Positions 54,501 to 62,745 of a stretch of 64,000 nucleotides of DNA are shown in pieces. This DNA is from Polaribacter porphyrae. Lineage in GTDB: Bacteria; Bacteroidota; Bacteroidia; Flavobacteriales; Flavobacteriaceae. Location: positions 1,181,980-1,245,979 of the forward strand of contig NZ_MSCN01000001.1 in the NCBI RefSeq assembly GCF_002954685.1, given 5' to 3'. The notes beneath the pieces were generated by a model, which saw only the letters and a list, made by a program, of their open reading frames with translations, had not been told where the DNA came from and ran no database searches. Numbering within the stretch: the stretch's first letter is position 1; each line of letters starts with the position of its first letter. The position numbers and the translations under genes were made by a program.

Positions 54501-54640
54501 AATTCTTGAGATATTACAGCAATTGGTAAAAAAAATAAAGTGATAATAAATTTTAGTATGAGATGATCTTTTCTTTGCCAAAAAAAACAATTATTAAAGG
54601 GATAATTTCTATACTTCCTTTGACTAACACTTTTCTTCAT
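51584..54640 (-). CDS. T9SS-secreted repeat protein
   Basis: 1018 residues from ATG 54640. The frame is open to 54670, but a -7 element (TATCTTTG, 54673-54680) puts the transcript start at or after that ATG. A long basic N-region precedes the signal helix (LILKFIITLFFLPIAVIS). Residues ~40-475 are seven ~62-residue repeats with the motif NEYLVVW (e.g. YNSTNNEYLVVWNVD), a propeller-like fold. After a glycine-poor linker (WAGTTNTNWNTTTNWKP) comes a beta-helix-like block and a C-terminal T9SS sorting module (ISLSDVLGKQILATSF, LKTGVYLVRLK). Probably a surface or released adhesin-like protein. No enzyme motif was seen. Confidence 0.87.
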   Translation of the reverse strand: MKKSVSQRKYRNYPFNNCFFWQRKDHLILKFIITLFFLPIAVISQEFGTNDFRISDAGGIGSSLTEARNSDIAYNTTRNEYLVVWEADDTDFSGFTDNNFQIIGQIISADGVEIGVDFMISNFNVTGKRIAVTPSVVYNSVDNEYLVVWSGGVEDPDFDSYLVYGQRISATGTLISSNFLISTTYLNWHTENPEVSYSKTSNQYFVVWVGSSVHENIQNIYGQRISRWGRKTGTTEFLISTSNNTNTSFDAIDPQITYNSTNNEYLVVWNVDIERYKEEILGQRFNASNGAFIGTNFRISNISDLGTSFDAITPNVIYNETDNQYLVIWGGDVSPGKEEVFGQLLSNVGVEIGSDFQITTHGGDHNVDAKQPDVAWSATTNSYMVAWYGPTLTTFPQRLSTEIWMQEVSNTGTLSGAVVKISDFTSFGYYESYNPKIISNTEQGLLISWHSDGNSFPANTNTAGLVNREEEIFIQMYGSAATWAGTTNTNWNTTTNWKPNFVPTSTTSLLIPNVVNQPIISTNTVVVANDINLEASSSLTIDAGGALTVNNNLIQNGTLTVNSDATKSGSLVVKGTANGNITYNRYVTDDWHTVGAPVIGQNINEFAVTNIALNQIIQNGDNTKYAVAPYNNNVATDNWEYILVADIASAGNLENGKGYSMKRSAAGTYTFTGTIENESKTVTLTEGSKNSWNLIANPYPNFLKFNNLSDVGSNLLLQNASKLHTNNLAVYIWDKATTGYKPYNHASSTLPFLAPGQAFFVRAKEGGSTFTFDKSMQSHHQQRVFAKVQNSNFEISLQISDGKQTKATEIKYLENTTKGFDAGYDAEQFTAQDNSFNVYTNLVDNNNNGAFALQCLPPANFDELIIPIGLTIDANVNVTISAEMLNLPTTLKVYLEDKENNTFIELTNSDYSFTTSSKLEDIGRFYLHTSATVLSTDDEFNSNNISIYQTSKENLRIVGIQNGATKISLSDVLGKQILATSFKANGLNDILLPNLKTGVYLVRLKTKNSKFVKKIIIE

Positions 54641-54672
54641 AGAGAATATATTTTGAAATTTAAATAACAAAA

Positions 54673-54680
54673 CAAAGATA
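54673..54680 (-). promoter_or_regulatory. Predicted -7 element of the T9SS repeat-protein gene
   Basis: TATCTTTG on the minus strand, full match to TAnnTTTG; about 26 nt of leader to the ATG at 54640. No well-spaced TTG is seen, which fits activator dependence. Confidence 0.5.
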
Positions 54681-54713
54681 TTTTAACAGCAATACTAAAC
54701 TTAAAATAGACTG

Positions 54714-54738
54714 TGACAAAAGCGTGACACTTTTGTGA
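54714..54738. promoter_or_regulatory. Dyad upstream of the T9SS repeat-protein promoter
   Basis: TGACAAAAG - CGTGACA - CTTTTGTGA: 9-bp arms with one mismatch, centred about 50 bp upstream of the -7 element, between this gene and the TPR-HTH regulator gene. A site for a dimeric regulator is an inference. Confidence 0.45.
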
Positions 54739-54765
54739 TAATAAGGGAAATGAAGGATAATAGGG

Positions 54766-56364
54766 TTATAGTTTATTAATAATTTCTATAAGTTTAGTAT
54801 CCGTTTTTACAGCGTACTTTTTAAGAAACCTACTTTTTATTTGGCGAATGGCATTCGCACCAACTCCTAGCATTAATGCCATTTGCTTATTCTCTAACTC
54901 TAATTTAGAAAGTGCCAAAAGACGTGTTTCTGAAGGTGTTATTTTAGGGTAGTTTATTTTCAAATTATTAAAAAATATTGGATATACTTGGTTAAAGATA
55001 TTTACAAAGTTATCCCATTCTTCATCTGTAAGTATTGAAGATTTTCTTAATTGATTAATTTTTATTTTAACCTCTTTTGTATCATTTTCTTTAGTTTCAG
55101 ATGTATCTTTTATTAATTTTTCTAACGCTTCTATTTTTTTATTTTTATCAATAAAAGATGTTGTAAACTCTTTTAGTTTCAAAGATGCTATGTTTAGTTT
55201 TTTTTCTGCATTATCTTTTTCTAAAAGCATTTTTTCCTCCTTTTCTAAAGCCGTTTTTTTATTTTTACTATATCTAATAAACATCAATATTAACAACACA
55301 CCTAATAAAACAATCAAAGTATTTCTAATTATTATCTTCTTAAAATTTTTTAGTTTTTCTTTTTCTTCTTTAAGAAGTTGTTTTTCTAAAGCTATTCTTT
55401 GTTTGGCTCTTACTAATTTAGTTCCATTAAAAATTTTAGCTAAACTATCTTTTACTATAACAAGAGAATCAAGATATTGCGAAGCTATTTCAGGTTTAAA
55501 CTCATAAGCAGCAATATTAGATTGTAACTTAAATAAATTTAAAAGACGATAGTATGCTTTACTCTTTATAGCGTAATCATTTGCTTTTATTGCAGCCTCT
55601 TTTGCATCAGTCAAATTATTAAGTCCCAAATACACCAAGCCTAAATCAGATAATCTTCCAGAGGTAAAACTCCAATCTTTAGCATTTTCTGTAATTCTTA
55701 TACTATTCTTTAAAAATGGTAGAGCTTTATTATAATTCCTTTGATTTAAATAATTCGTACCTAAATTACCAGAAGAAATCCCAATCCAAATAGAGTCTCC
55801 TAATTGGGTAGCTCTTTTAAGGTTTATTTTAAAATAATGATTGGAAGAATCTATTTGGTTTAGCTGTGCATAGCTATCTCCTAATGTATTATAAATGTGA
55901 GGTGTATAATATTCGCTATTATATTTAGATTTTAAATCTTTAGCTCTTTTTAAATAATTTATTGCCTTTTTGTATTCTTTAAATTCATTATGAACGTGTG
56001 CAATTTGATACAAGCATATTTGTTTTAATGGAAAATCTTCAATAGTTATACTTTCTAAAAGTTTGGCAGTCTTTTCATAATATTCAAAACCTAAACCATA
56101 TTCTTTATGCTCGCTATATAAATAGTTTGCTAATAGACTTAATGTTCTAATTTCTAACCAAAGAACTTTATCTTTTTTAGCAATATCAGCTAGTGCTTTA
56201 ATTTTTTTAACAGTAAAATCTTTTGAAAACCTATCTTTAAATACATAATAATGTAAAATCATTAACTCTGTTTCCAATAATAAATCATCGTCTTTAGCTT
56301 TTTTTGCTAAATTCTTTATGGAATTTATTTTTTTAAAAACTGCTGTGGAATCTGAATAACGCAC
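54766..56364 (-). CDS. TPR-containing membrane regulator with C-terminal HTH (5' end uncertain)
   Basis: The frame from GTG 56364 gives 532 residues: TPR-like repeats to ~310 (SGNLGTNYLNQRNYNKALPF), one membrane helix (~345-365, TLIVLLGVLLILMFI), a coiled coil, and a C-terminal LuxR-like HTH (ITPSETRLLALSKLELENKQ, LMLGVGANAIRQIKSRFLKK). The frame stays open upstream to 56589 and encodes a signal-peptide-like stretch IIRFYINFFFLIYALNHGNA then QEF, with no ATG/GTG/TTG before it. So the true start is upstream of 56364 and is not a standard codon, or one base is missing in the A9 run at 56485-56493. The neighbour leftward is a T9SS protein it may regulate. Confidence 0.8.
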   Translation of the reverse strand: MRYSDSTAVFKKINSIKNLAKKAKDDDLLLETELMILHYYVFKDRFSKDFTVKKIKALADIAKKDKVLWLEIRTLSLLANYLYSEHKEYGLGFEYYEKTAKLLESITIEDFPLKQICLYQIAHVHNEFKEYKKAINYLKRAKDLKSKYNSEYYTPHIYNTLGDSYAQLNQIDSSNHYFKINLKRATQLGDSIWIGISSGNLGTNYLNQRNYNKALPFLKNSIRITENAKDWSFTSGRLSDLGLVYLGLNNLTDAKEAAIKANDYAIKSKAYYRLLNLFKLQSNIAAYEFKPEIASQYLDSLVIVKDSLAKIFNGTKLVRAKQRIALEKQLLKEEKEKLKNFKKIIIRNTLIVLLGVLLILMFIRYSKNKKTALEKEEKMLLEKDNAEKKLNIASLKLKEFTTSFIDKNKKIEALEKLIKDTSETKENDTKEVKIKINQLRKSSILTDEEWDNFVNIFNQVYPIFFNNLKINYPKITPSETRLLALSKLELENKQMALMLGVGANAIRQIKSRFLKKYAVKTDTKLIEIINKL

Positions 56365-56484
56365 TTCGCTCTCGTAAAAACTTGATAATTCTAAAGTCCT
56401 TTCAGAATGCGTTTGATTTAATAATTTTTCAAAATTTCTTGAGTTAAACTCTTGAGCATTACCATGATTTAATGCATAAATTAG

Positions 56485-56493
56485 AAAAAAAAA
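56485..56493. repeat. A9/T9 homopolymer in the 5' part of the regulator gene
   Basis: Nine A on the plus strand (T9 in the gene). One extra T would join an out-of-frame ATG (MLINLTTFQIRFILILLL...) to the signal peptide and the TPR frame. Such tracts are prone to slippage in vivo and in sequencing. Confidence 0.6.
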
Positions 56494-56790
56494 GTTGATA
56501 TAGAATCTAATAATAGTATTAGTATAAAGCGAATTTGAAAAGTAGTCAAATTTATTAACATAATGGTTTATTTTTATTAAAATATATAATTAATATAGCT
56601 GTTCATATTAAATATTTCAGAATATGTTAGTAAATTAAATTTAGATTATAAGTAAATCTAATCTTACTCAATGGAATAGAATTATATAACCAGCTTTAAA
56701 TTAACTTATGTTAAAAAAACAATCAACTTTTAACCAAAGTTTTCAATTTTGTATCTTTCGTCTAAATTCAATTAATTCAAACTTTTTGTA

Positions 56791-59700
56791 ATGAAAAAAC
56801 TAATCACCTTACTTTTTTTAAGTGCTACTACTCTACTCTTTTCACAAGAGTTTTCCATGGATTTGGTAAAAAACATGAAACCAAGAAACATAGGTCCTGG
56901 AGGAATGTCTGGACGTGTGACTTCGATAGACGTTGTAGAAAGCAATCCAGAAATTATGTATGCAGGAACTGCTTCTGGTGGAATTTGGAAATCGACTTCT
57001 GGTGGAATTAAATGGAAACCAATTTTCGAAAAAGAACTCACAGCTTCTATTGGTGCAGTTGCTATTCAGCAGTCTAATCCTAGTGTAATTTGGGCAGGAA
57101 CTGGTGAAGGAAACCCAAGAAATAGTTTAAATGGTGGTTTTGGTATTTATAAATCTTTAGATGCTGGAAAAACTTGGAAAGCTATGGGTTTAGAAAAAAC
57201 CAGGCATATTCATAGAGTAATTATTCATCCAACAAATCCTGATATTGTTTACGTGGGTGCTATTGGAAGTCCTTGGGGAGAGCATAAAGAAAGAGGCGTT
57301 TACAAAACAACTGATGGTGGAAAAACTTGGAAACAAATTTTATACAAAAACATAAAAACAGGAACTGCGGATTTGATTATGGATCCTTCAAATCCAAACA
57401 AACTCATAGCTGCAATGTGGGAACACAAACGTGATCCTTGGTTTTTTAAATCTGGTGGAAAAGGTAGTGGTTTATACATTACACACGATGGTGGAGAAAA
57501 TTGGAAAAAAATTACAGAAAAAGAAGGTTTTCCCAAGGGAGAATTAGGACGAATTGGTGTTGCTATTGCACCAAACAACCCAGACGTAATTTATGCATTA
57601 GTAGAAGCTAAAAAGAATGCATTATACAAAAGTGAAGATGGTGGTTTTAAATGGAAAAAAATAAACGATAAACCTGGAATTGGAAATCGTCCTTTTTATT
57701 ATTCAGAAATATATGTAGATCCTCAAAATGAAAATAGGTTATATACGGTTTTTACCTATGTAAATGTTTCTCAAGATGGAGGGAAATCGTTTAAACAATT
57801 AATGCCTGCATATGGAGTTGATAATGGTGTGCATCCAGATCATCATGCTTGGTGGATTCATCCAAAGAATGGTAAGTTTATGATTGATGGAAATGATGGA
57901 GGTTTAAACATTACCAAAGATGGTGGTAAAAGCTGGAGATTTATTGGAAATATTCCTGTTGCTCAATTTTATCACATAAATGTAGATAACGAATTCCCAT
58001 ATAATGTTTATGGAGGTATGCAAGACAATGGTTCCTGGAGAGGCCCTGCTTACGTATGGAAATCACAAGGAATTAGAAATTCTTATTGGCAAGAAATTAG
58101 TTTTGGTGATGGTTTTGATGTGGTTCCAGACAAAGACGATTCCAGATATGGATGGTCTATGAGTCAGCAAGGTTTTGTAAGTAGATACGATTATTTAACA
58201 GGAAATAATTATGGCGTAAAACCAACGCATAAAGACCCAAATATTAAACTACGTTTCAACTGGAATGCAGCTATCAATATTGATCCTTTTGATAATTCTA
58301 CTTTGTATTTTGGAAGTCAGTTTGTACATAAATCAACTGATAAAGGGTTGACTTGGAAAGTAATTTCTCCAGATTTATCTACCAATAATCCAGAAAAATT
58401 AAAACAAGCAGAAAGTGGTGGTTTAACAATGGATGCCACTGGTGCTGAAAATCATTGTACAGTTTTAGTAATAGAACCAACTGTTTTAGAGAAAGATGTA
58501 CTTTGGGCTGCCACTGATGATGGACAAGTTCATATCACAAAAAATGGTGGAGAATCTTGGACAAATGTTGCTAAAAACATCAAAGGTTTACCAGAATTTA
58601 GCTGGATAACTCAAATAAAAGCATCTAACAAAAATAAAGGAGAAGCTCTTTTAATTGCAAATGATTACAGAAGATTCAACTACACTCCTTATGCATACAG
58701 AACAAAAGATTATGGCACAACTTGGACAAGAATTGTAGATGAAAATGATGTGCAGAGTTACACGCTTTGTATTATTGAAGATCCAGAAAATGCTAACTTA
58801 TTATTTTTAGGTACAGATGATGGTTTATATATTTCTATTGATGCTGGTAACAAATGGACAAAATGGACGGAAGGCTTCCCAACAGTACCTGTAAAAGATT
58901 TGGTAATTCAAGAAAGAGAAAATGATTTGGTAATTGGTACTTTTGGAAGAGCAGCTTGGGTTTTAGACGATATTCGTCCATTAAGAGCAATTGCAAAAAA
59001 CAACAGTTTAATAAATAATAAACTAGAATTATTTGCACCTCCTACAGCCTATCAAACTGCATATCAACAACCTACTGGAAGTAGATTTGGAGCTGATGCA
59101 ATGTATCAAGGAGAAAACAGAAAAGGTGGTGCTATTATTTCTTATTATGTTGATGTTCCAAAAAAAGAGAAAAAGGACACAAGAGAAAAGAAAAAAGAGA
59201 AAAAGAATGTCGTTTCGAGCGAAGTCGAGAAATCTAAAAAAGTTAAATATGATTCTATAAAACTAGAGATTTTTGATGGAGAAAGAAAAATAAGAACGCT
59301 CAAATTTAAAACACCCAAAGAAAGTGGTATACATAAAACAAGATGGTTTTTAAGAGAAAAAGGAGTTGCAAGAGCATCAAGAAGAATTCGAAAATCTAAA
59401 AGAGAACCTGCAGGAGTTATAGTAAAACCAGGTACTTATCGTTTAAAAATGACTTTTGGTAATGCAGTTTCTGAACAAAATATAAAAGTTGAATTCGATC
59501 CTAGATTACAAATTTCTAATGAAGCTATCAATCAAAAATACGATGCTAGCAAAGAATTGGAAAAGTATCAGCAAAAAATAGCGAAAATCGTAAAACAATT
59601 GGTAGAGAGTAAGAATACTGTGAATGCTATCAAATCGAAATTATCAAAAGAAGACAAGAAAAAATTCAAAGCCGAAATTAAATCATCAACAAAAGTTGGT

Positions 59701-60003
59701 AAAAAAATTGACAGTTTAATCGCTCTATATCTGGGTAAAGTTGACAAAAGACAAGGAATTACTAGAAACCCAGAAGTAACAGTAAGTCAACGATTTGGAT
59801 TGGCTAGTAGATATATTAGATCACGTTTTGGAGAGCAAACAGCTACTGAAACTCAATTAATGAATCAGTTTAAAGAAGAGTTTAAAAAAGTGGTTGCAGA
59901 GACGAATACTTTCTTTAATAATGATTGGCTTACATACAAATCGTCTGTAGAGAATATTAAAATATCTCCTTTTAAAGAAACTAAAATTTATTCTGCGAAT
60001 TAG
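56791..60003 (+). CDS. Large exported BNR/sortilin-like propeller protein
   Basis: 1070 residues. Signal peptide (LITLLFLSATTLLFS, then QEFSMD), then two propeller domains to ~750 built from Asp-box/BNR repeats: SGGIWKSTSGGIKWKPI, GIYKSLDAGKTWKAM, GVYKTTDGGKTWKQ, GLYITHDGGENWKK, VHITKNGGESWTNV, LYISIDAGNKWTKW. It matches the exo-alpha-sialidase-like/VPS10 group of Bacteroidota (often labelled glycosyl hydrolase); enzymatic activity is not proven. A Lys/Glu-rich linker (~790-820) contains residues read from a dispersed repeat (59209-59235). C-terminal helices follow (~930-1070). No T9SS module. A near -7 element TATCTTTC lies at 56752-56759. The 56365-56790 gap otherwise holds only the leader of the divergent regulator gene. 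Confidence 0.9.
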   Translation: MKKLITLLFLSATTLLFSQEFSMDLVKNMKPRNIGPGGMSGRVTSIDVVESNPEIMYAGTASGGIWKSTSGGIKWKPIFEKELTASIGAVAIQQSNPSVIWAGTGEGNPRNSLNGGFGIYKSLDAGKTWKAMGLEKTRHIHRVIIHPTNPDIVYVGAIGSPWGEHKERGVYKTTDGGKTWKQILYKNIKTGTADLIMDPSNPNKLIAAMWEHKRDPWFFKSGGKGSGLYITHDGGENWKKITEKEGFPKGELGRIGVAIAPNNPDVIYALVEAKKNALYKSEDGGFKWKKINDKPGIGNRPFYYSEIYVDPQNENRLYTVFTYVNVSQDGGKSFKQLMPAYGVDNGVHPDHHAWWIHPKNGKFMIDGNDGGLNITKDGGKSWRFIGNIPVAQFYHINVDNEFPYNVYGGMQDNGSWRGPAYVWKSQGIRNSYWQEISFGDGFDVVPDKDDSRYGWSMSQQGFVSRYDYLTGNNYGVKPTHKDPNIKLRFNWNAAINIDPFDNSTLYFGSQFVHKSTDKGLTWKVISPDLSTNNPEKLKQAESGGLTMDATGAENHCTVLVIEPTVLEKDVLWAATDDGQVHITKNGGESWTNVAKNIKGLPEFSWITQIKASNKNKGEALLIANDYRRFNYTPYAYRTKDYGTTWTRIVDENDVQSYTLCIIEDPENANLLFLGTDDGLYISIDAGNKWTKWTEGFPTVPVKDLVIQERENDLVIGTFGRAAWVLDDIRPLRAIAKNNSLINNKLELFAPPTAYQTAYQQPTGSRFGADAMYQGENRKGGAIISYYVDVPKKEKKDTREKKKEKKNVVSSEVEKSKKVKYDSIKLEIFDGERKIRTLKFKTPKESGIHKTRWFLREKGVARASRRIRKSKREPAGVIVKPGTYRLKMTFGNAVSEQNIKVEFDPRLQISNEAINQKYDASKELEKYQQKIAKIVKQLVESKNTVNAIKSKLSKEDKKKFKAEIKSSTKVGKKIDSLIALYLGKVDKRQGITRNPEVTVSQRFGLASRYIRSRFGEQTATETQLMNQFKEEFKKVVAETNTFFNNDWLTYKSSVENIKISPFKETKIYSAN
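59209..59235. repeat. Dispersed repeat arm translated in the BNR protein
   Basis: GTCGTTTCGAGCGAAGTCGA then GAAATCT matches the form of the common 'GTC.TTTCGA...GAGAAATCT' intergenic repeat of this phylum (recalled). It encodes VVSSEVEKS within a Lys-rich linker. Only one arm is seen, so it may be a remnant. Confidence 0.5.
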
Positions 60004-60011
60004 ATTATTTT

Positions 60012-60686
60012 ATGATAAAAGTATTGTTGATTTTGAGCTTGATTCTACTATCAAATGGTATTCAGGCTCAAGATTCTGCTGAAAATAAATTAGGAACTTG
60101 GTACATGTACAATGGTTCTCATAAGTTATCACAAAAATTAGACTTAAAAACCAGCTTTCATGTTCGTTATTTTGAGTTTATCACAGAGTATCAACAAGAA
60201 ATTTATAGAGTTGGCTTAACATTTTCACCATCAAAAAAATGGAGTTTTACTGGTGGAATGGTTTACTCAATTACAGACACATCATACAAAACTAATCAAC
60301 CTAACTTGTATGAATTTCGATTTTATCAAGATGTTAATTTAAAAGATAAATGGGGGTTATTCAATATCAATCACAGAGTAAGATTAGCTCAACGTTTTCG
60401 AGAGCAAGCATCACAAAGAAAAACGACACACAGAATTCGATATGGACTTTTTGTAAATTATCCCGTAAGCAAAAAATTAAACTTGTATGCATTTAATGAA
60501 ATCTTTATCAAATTTGCAGCGAAAACATTTGGACAAAATAGAACAGGATTAGGTTTTTTTAAACAAATTAATCGAAAAATAAAATTAAGAATTGGGTATA
60601 TGCATACTAAATTTAGTGACGCTGTTTCTCATAGACTACAACTGGGTATTATTTTAAATACCAATCATATTAAAACAAAGGTTTAG
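60012..60686 (+). CDS. DUF2490 outer-membrane-type protein, copy 1
   Basis: 224 residues. Signal peptide (VLLILSLILLSNGIQA, then QDSAENKLGTWYMYNGSHKL). Alternating hydrophobic beta strands follow (FHVRYFEFITEYQQEIYRVG, LYAFNEIFIKFAAKTFGQNR, LGIILNTNHIKTK), typical of the DUF2490 family, predicted beta-barrel proteins. It starts nine bases after the BNR gene. A paralogue follows. Function unknown. Confidence 0.85.
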   Translation: MIKVLLILSLILLSNGIQAQDSAENKLGTWYMYNGSHKLSQKLDLKTSFHVRYFEFITEYQQEIYRVGLTFSPSKKWSFTGGMVYSITDTSYKTNQPNLYEFRFYQDVNLKDKWGLFNINHRVRLAQRFREQASQRKTTHRIRYGLFVNYPVSKKLNLYAFNEIFIKFAAKTFGQNRTGLGFFKQINRKIKLRIGYMHTKFSDAVSHRLQLGIILNTNHIKTKV

Positions 60687-60727
60687 CAATTTTTGTATAT
60701 TGCTGAAATTGATAATTTAAACATCGT

Positions 60728-61393
60728 ATGCGATTACTTCTTTGTTTGGTTTGTTTATTTCTAATGCAAACTATTACTTCTCAAAACACAAGTGATAAAT
60801 TCGGGAATTGGTTTATGTATAATGGCTCTCATAAAATTGCAGAGAATTGGAAAATACAAACTATGGCTCATTTTCGTTACTATGAATTAGCAGATAACTT
60901 TCAACAAGAAATTTACAGACTTGCAACTAATTATTCTATCCATAAAAAGTTAAATGTATCTATTGGGTATAGTTACGTTACTACTGATGTTGTTTTTGGT
61001 AGTCCAGACCCAATAGTCTATGAAAATAGAATTTATGAAGATATTAATTATACCAATTTTATAAATAAACTAAAAATAAGACATCGCTTTCGTTTTGAAC
61101 ATAGATTCATAACTGCTAATGCTACTAATAGTGAAAGCCATTGGTTTAGATATGATTTGAATTTAAACTACCCTATATCTAAAAGTTGGTCTGTTTATGT
61201 TTTTAACGAAATTTTCTTTAATATGGATAAAAGCAAACGATTTGTACAAAATTGGACAGGATTTGGTTTTCTTCATAAACTCAATCAATCTATAAAACTA
61301 AACTTTGGTTATCAGCAAATTAAATTACCAAATGATTTACAAAAAAGACTTTTATTGGGTATTATTTTAAATACTAATCACATAAAAAAATAA
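60728..61393 (+). CDS. DUF2490 outer-membrane-type protein, copy 2
   Basis: 221 residues with the same layout as copy 1: signal peptide, FGNWFMYNGSHKIAENWKIQ, FRYYELADNFQQEIYRLATN, VYVFNEIFFNMDKSKRFVQN, and an ending LGIILNTNHIKK almost the same as in copy 1. Tandem duplication, now well diverged in the middle. The DUF819 permease gene follows after six bases, so it is part of the same rightward unit. Confidence 0.85.
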   Translation: MRLLLCLVCLFLMQTITSQNTSDKFGNWFMYNGSHKIAENWKIQTMAHFRYYELADNFQQEIYRLATNYSIHKKLNVSIGYSYVTTDVVFGSPDPIVYENRIYEDINYTNFINKLKIRHRFRFEHRFITANATNSESHWFRYDLNLNYPISKSWSVYVFNEIFFNMDKSKRFVQNWTGFGFLHKLNQSIKLNFGYQQIKLPNDLQKRLLLGIILNTNHIKK

Positions 61394-61399
61394 CAAAAT

Positions 61400-62704
61400 A
61401 TGGAGCCTATTTTTACAAATGATGCCATTGTTTTTGGAATATTAATGATTTCTTTAGGATTCGTTTTTTACACAGAAAATATTAAAACAGGGTTTTGGGC
61501 AAAGTTTTATAAAATTGTCCCAGGGCTTTTTATGGCATATTTTATTCCTGCCATATTTACAACATTTAGAGTGATTGCACCTGAATGGGAAATAGAAAAT
61601 ACAACAGGAGAAGTTGTACAACAAAAATCTCAACTATATTATGTTGCAAGTCGATTTTTATTGCCAGCTGCTTTGGTATTAATGACGTTAAGCATAGATT
61701 TAAAAGCGATATTTAATTTAGGTTCTAAAGCACTAATTATGTTTTTTACAGGAACTATTGGAATAATTATTGGTGGACCAATAGCTATTTTGCTAATCTC
61801 TATTTTTTCTCCAGAAACTGTTGGTGGAGCAGATTTTGATGCAGTTTGGAGAGGACTTTCTACACTTGCAGGAAGTTGGATTGGTGGTGGAGCAAACCAA
61901 ACAGCTATGCTTGAAATCTATCAATATAATCCTTCTAAATATGGAGGAATGGTGATTGTAGATATAGTTGTAGCCAATGTTTGGATGGCTATTTTATTAA
62001 TCGGGATTGGTAAAAAAGATAAAATTGATAAATGGTTAAAGGCTGATACCTCTGCTATTGAAGAACTAAAAGAAAAAGTAATTACATTTTCTAAAAAGGT
62101 TCAAAAAAATCCATCACTAACAGATTATATGATTATGCTTGCTATTGCATTTGGTACTGTTGGTTTTGGTCATTTTGCATCTAAATATTTAAGTGCTTTC
62201 TTTGCTGATTTTGTAGGTTCAATTGATTCACAAACTTGGCGTAATATATTTTCTTTTTTAGGTTCTGGATTTTTCTGGCTCATTAGTATTTCTACAATTG
62301 TTGCTATTATATTATCCTATACAAAAGCAAAAAATTACGAAGGTGCAGGAGCAAGTAAAATAGGAAGTATTTTTATTTATATTCTAGTCGCCACAATTGG
62401 TATGAAAATGGATTTAAACCAAGCTTTAGAAAATCCTGGACTGATGATTATTGGTTTTGTTTGGATGACGATTCATGCTGGTTTATTAATACTAGTTGCT
62501 AAAATTATAAAAGCTCCTTATTTCTTTTTAGCTGTTGGTAGCCAAGCAAATGTAGGTGGTGCAGCTTCTGCTCCTATTGTTGCACAAGCCTTTCATCCTT
62601 CATTAGCAACTGTTGGGGTTTTACTAGCCGTCTTTGGTTATGCTATTGGAACAATTGGTGCAATAGCTTGTACTATTTTAATGGAATTAGCTTCCACTTT
62701 GTAA
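61400..62704 (+). CDS. DUF819-family membrane transporter
   Basis: 434 residues, about 11-12 membrane helices in two inverted halves: LIMFFTGTIGIIIGGPIAIL, the conserved GSWIGGGANQTAMLEIY, then in the second half TIVAIILSYT and GSQANVGGAASAPIVAQAFH. This is the DUF819 family, with repeat topology like sodium/bile-acid or citrate symporters. Substrate unknown. It is packed after two DUF2490 proteins and before a DUF4369 lipoprotein, suggesting a combined outer-to-inner membrane uptake or sensing unit; this is an inference from order. Confidence 0.88.
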   Translation: MEPIFTNDAIVFGILMISLGFVFYTENIKTGFWAKFYKIVPGLFMAYFIPAIFTTFRVIAPEWEIENTTGEVVQQKSQLYYVASRFLLPAALVLMTLSIDLKAIFNLGSKALIMFFTGTIGIIIGGPIAILLISIFSPETVGGADFDAVWRGLSTLAGSWIGGGANQTAMLEIYQYNPSKYGGMVIVDIVVANVWMAILLIGIGKKDKIDKWLKADTSAIEELKEKVITFSKKVQKNPSLTDYMIMLAIAFGTVGFGHFASKYLSAFFADFVGSIDSQTWRNIFSFLGSGFFWLISISTIVAIILSYTKAKNYEGAGASKIGSIFIYILVATIGMKMDLNQALENPGLMIIGFVWMTIHAGLLILVAKIIKAPYFFLAVGSQANVGGAASAPIVAQAFHPSLATVGVLLAVFGYAIGTIGAIACTILMELASTL

Positions 62705-62745
62705 AAAAATAAAGATATTTGCATTCTTAAATTTGAAATAAAAAA

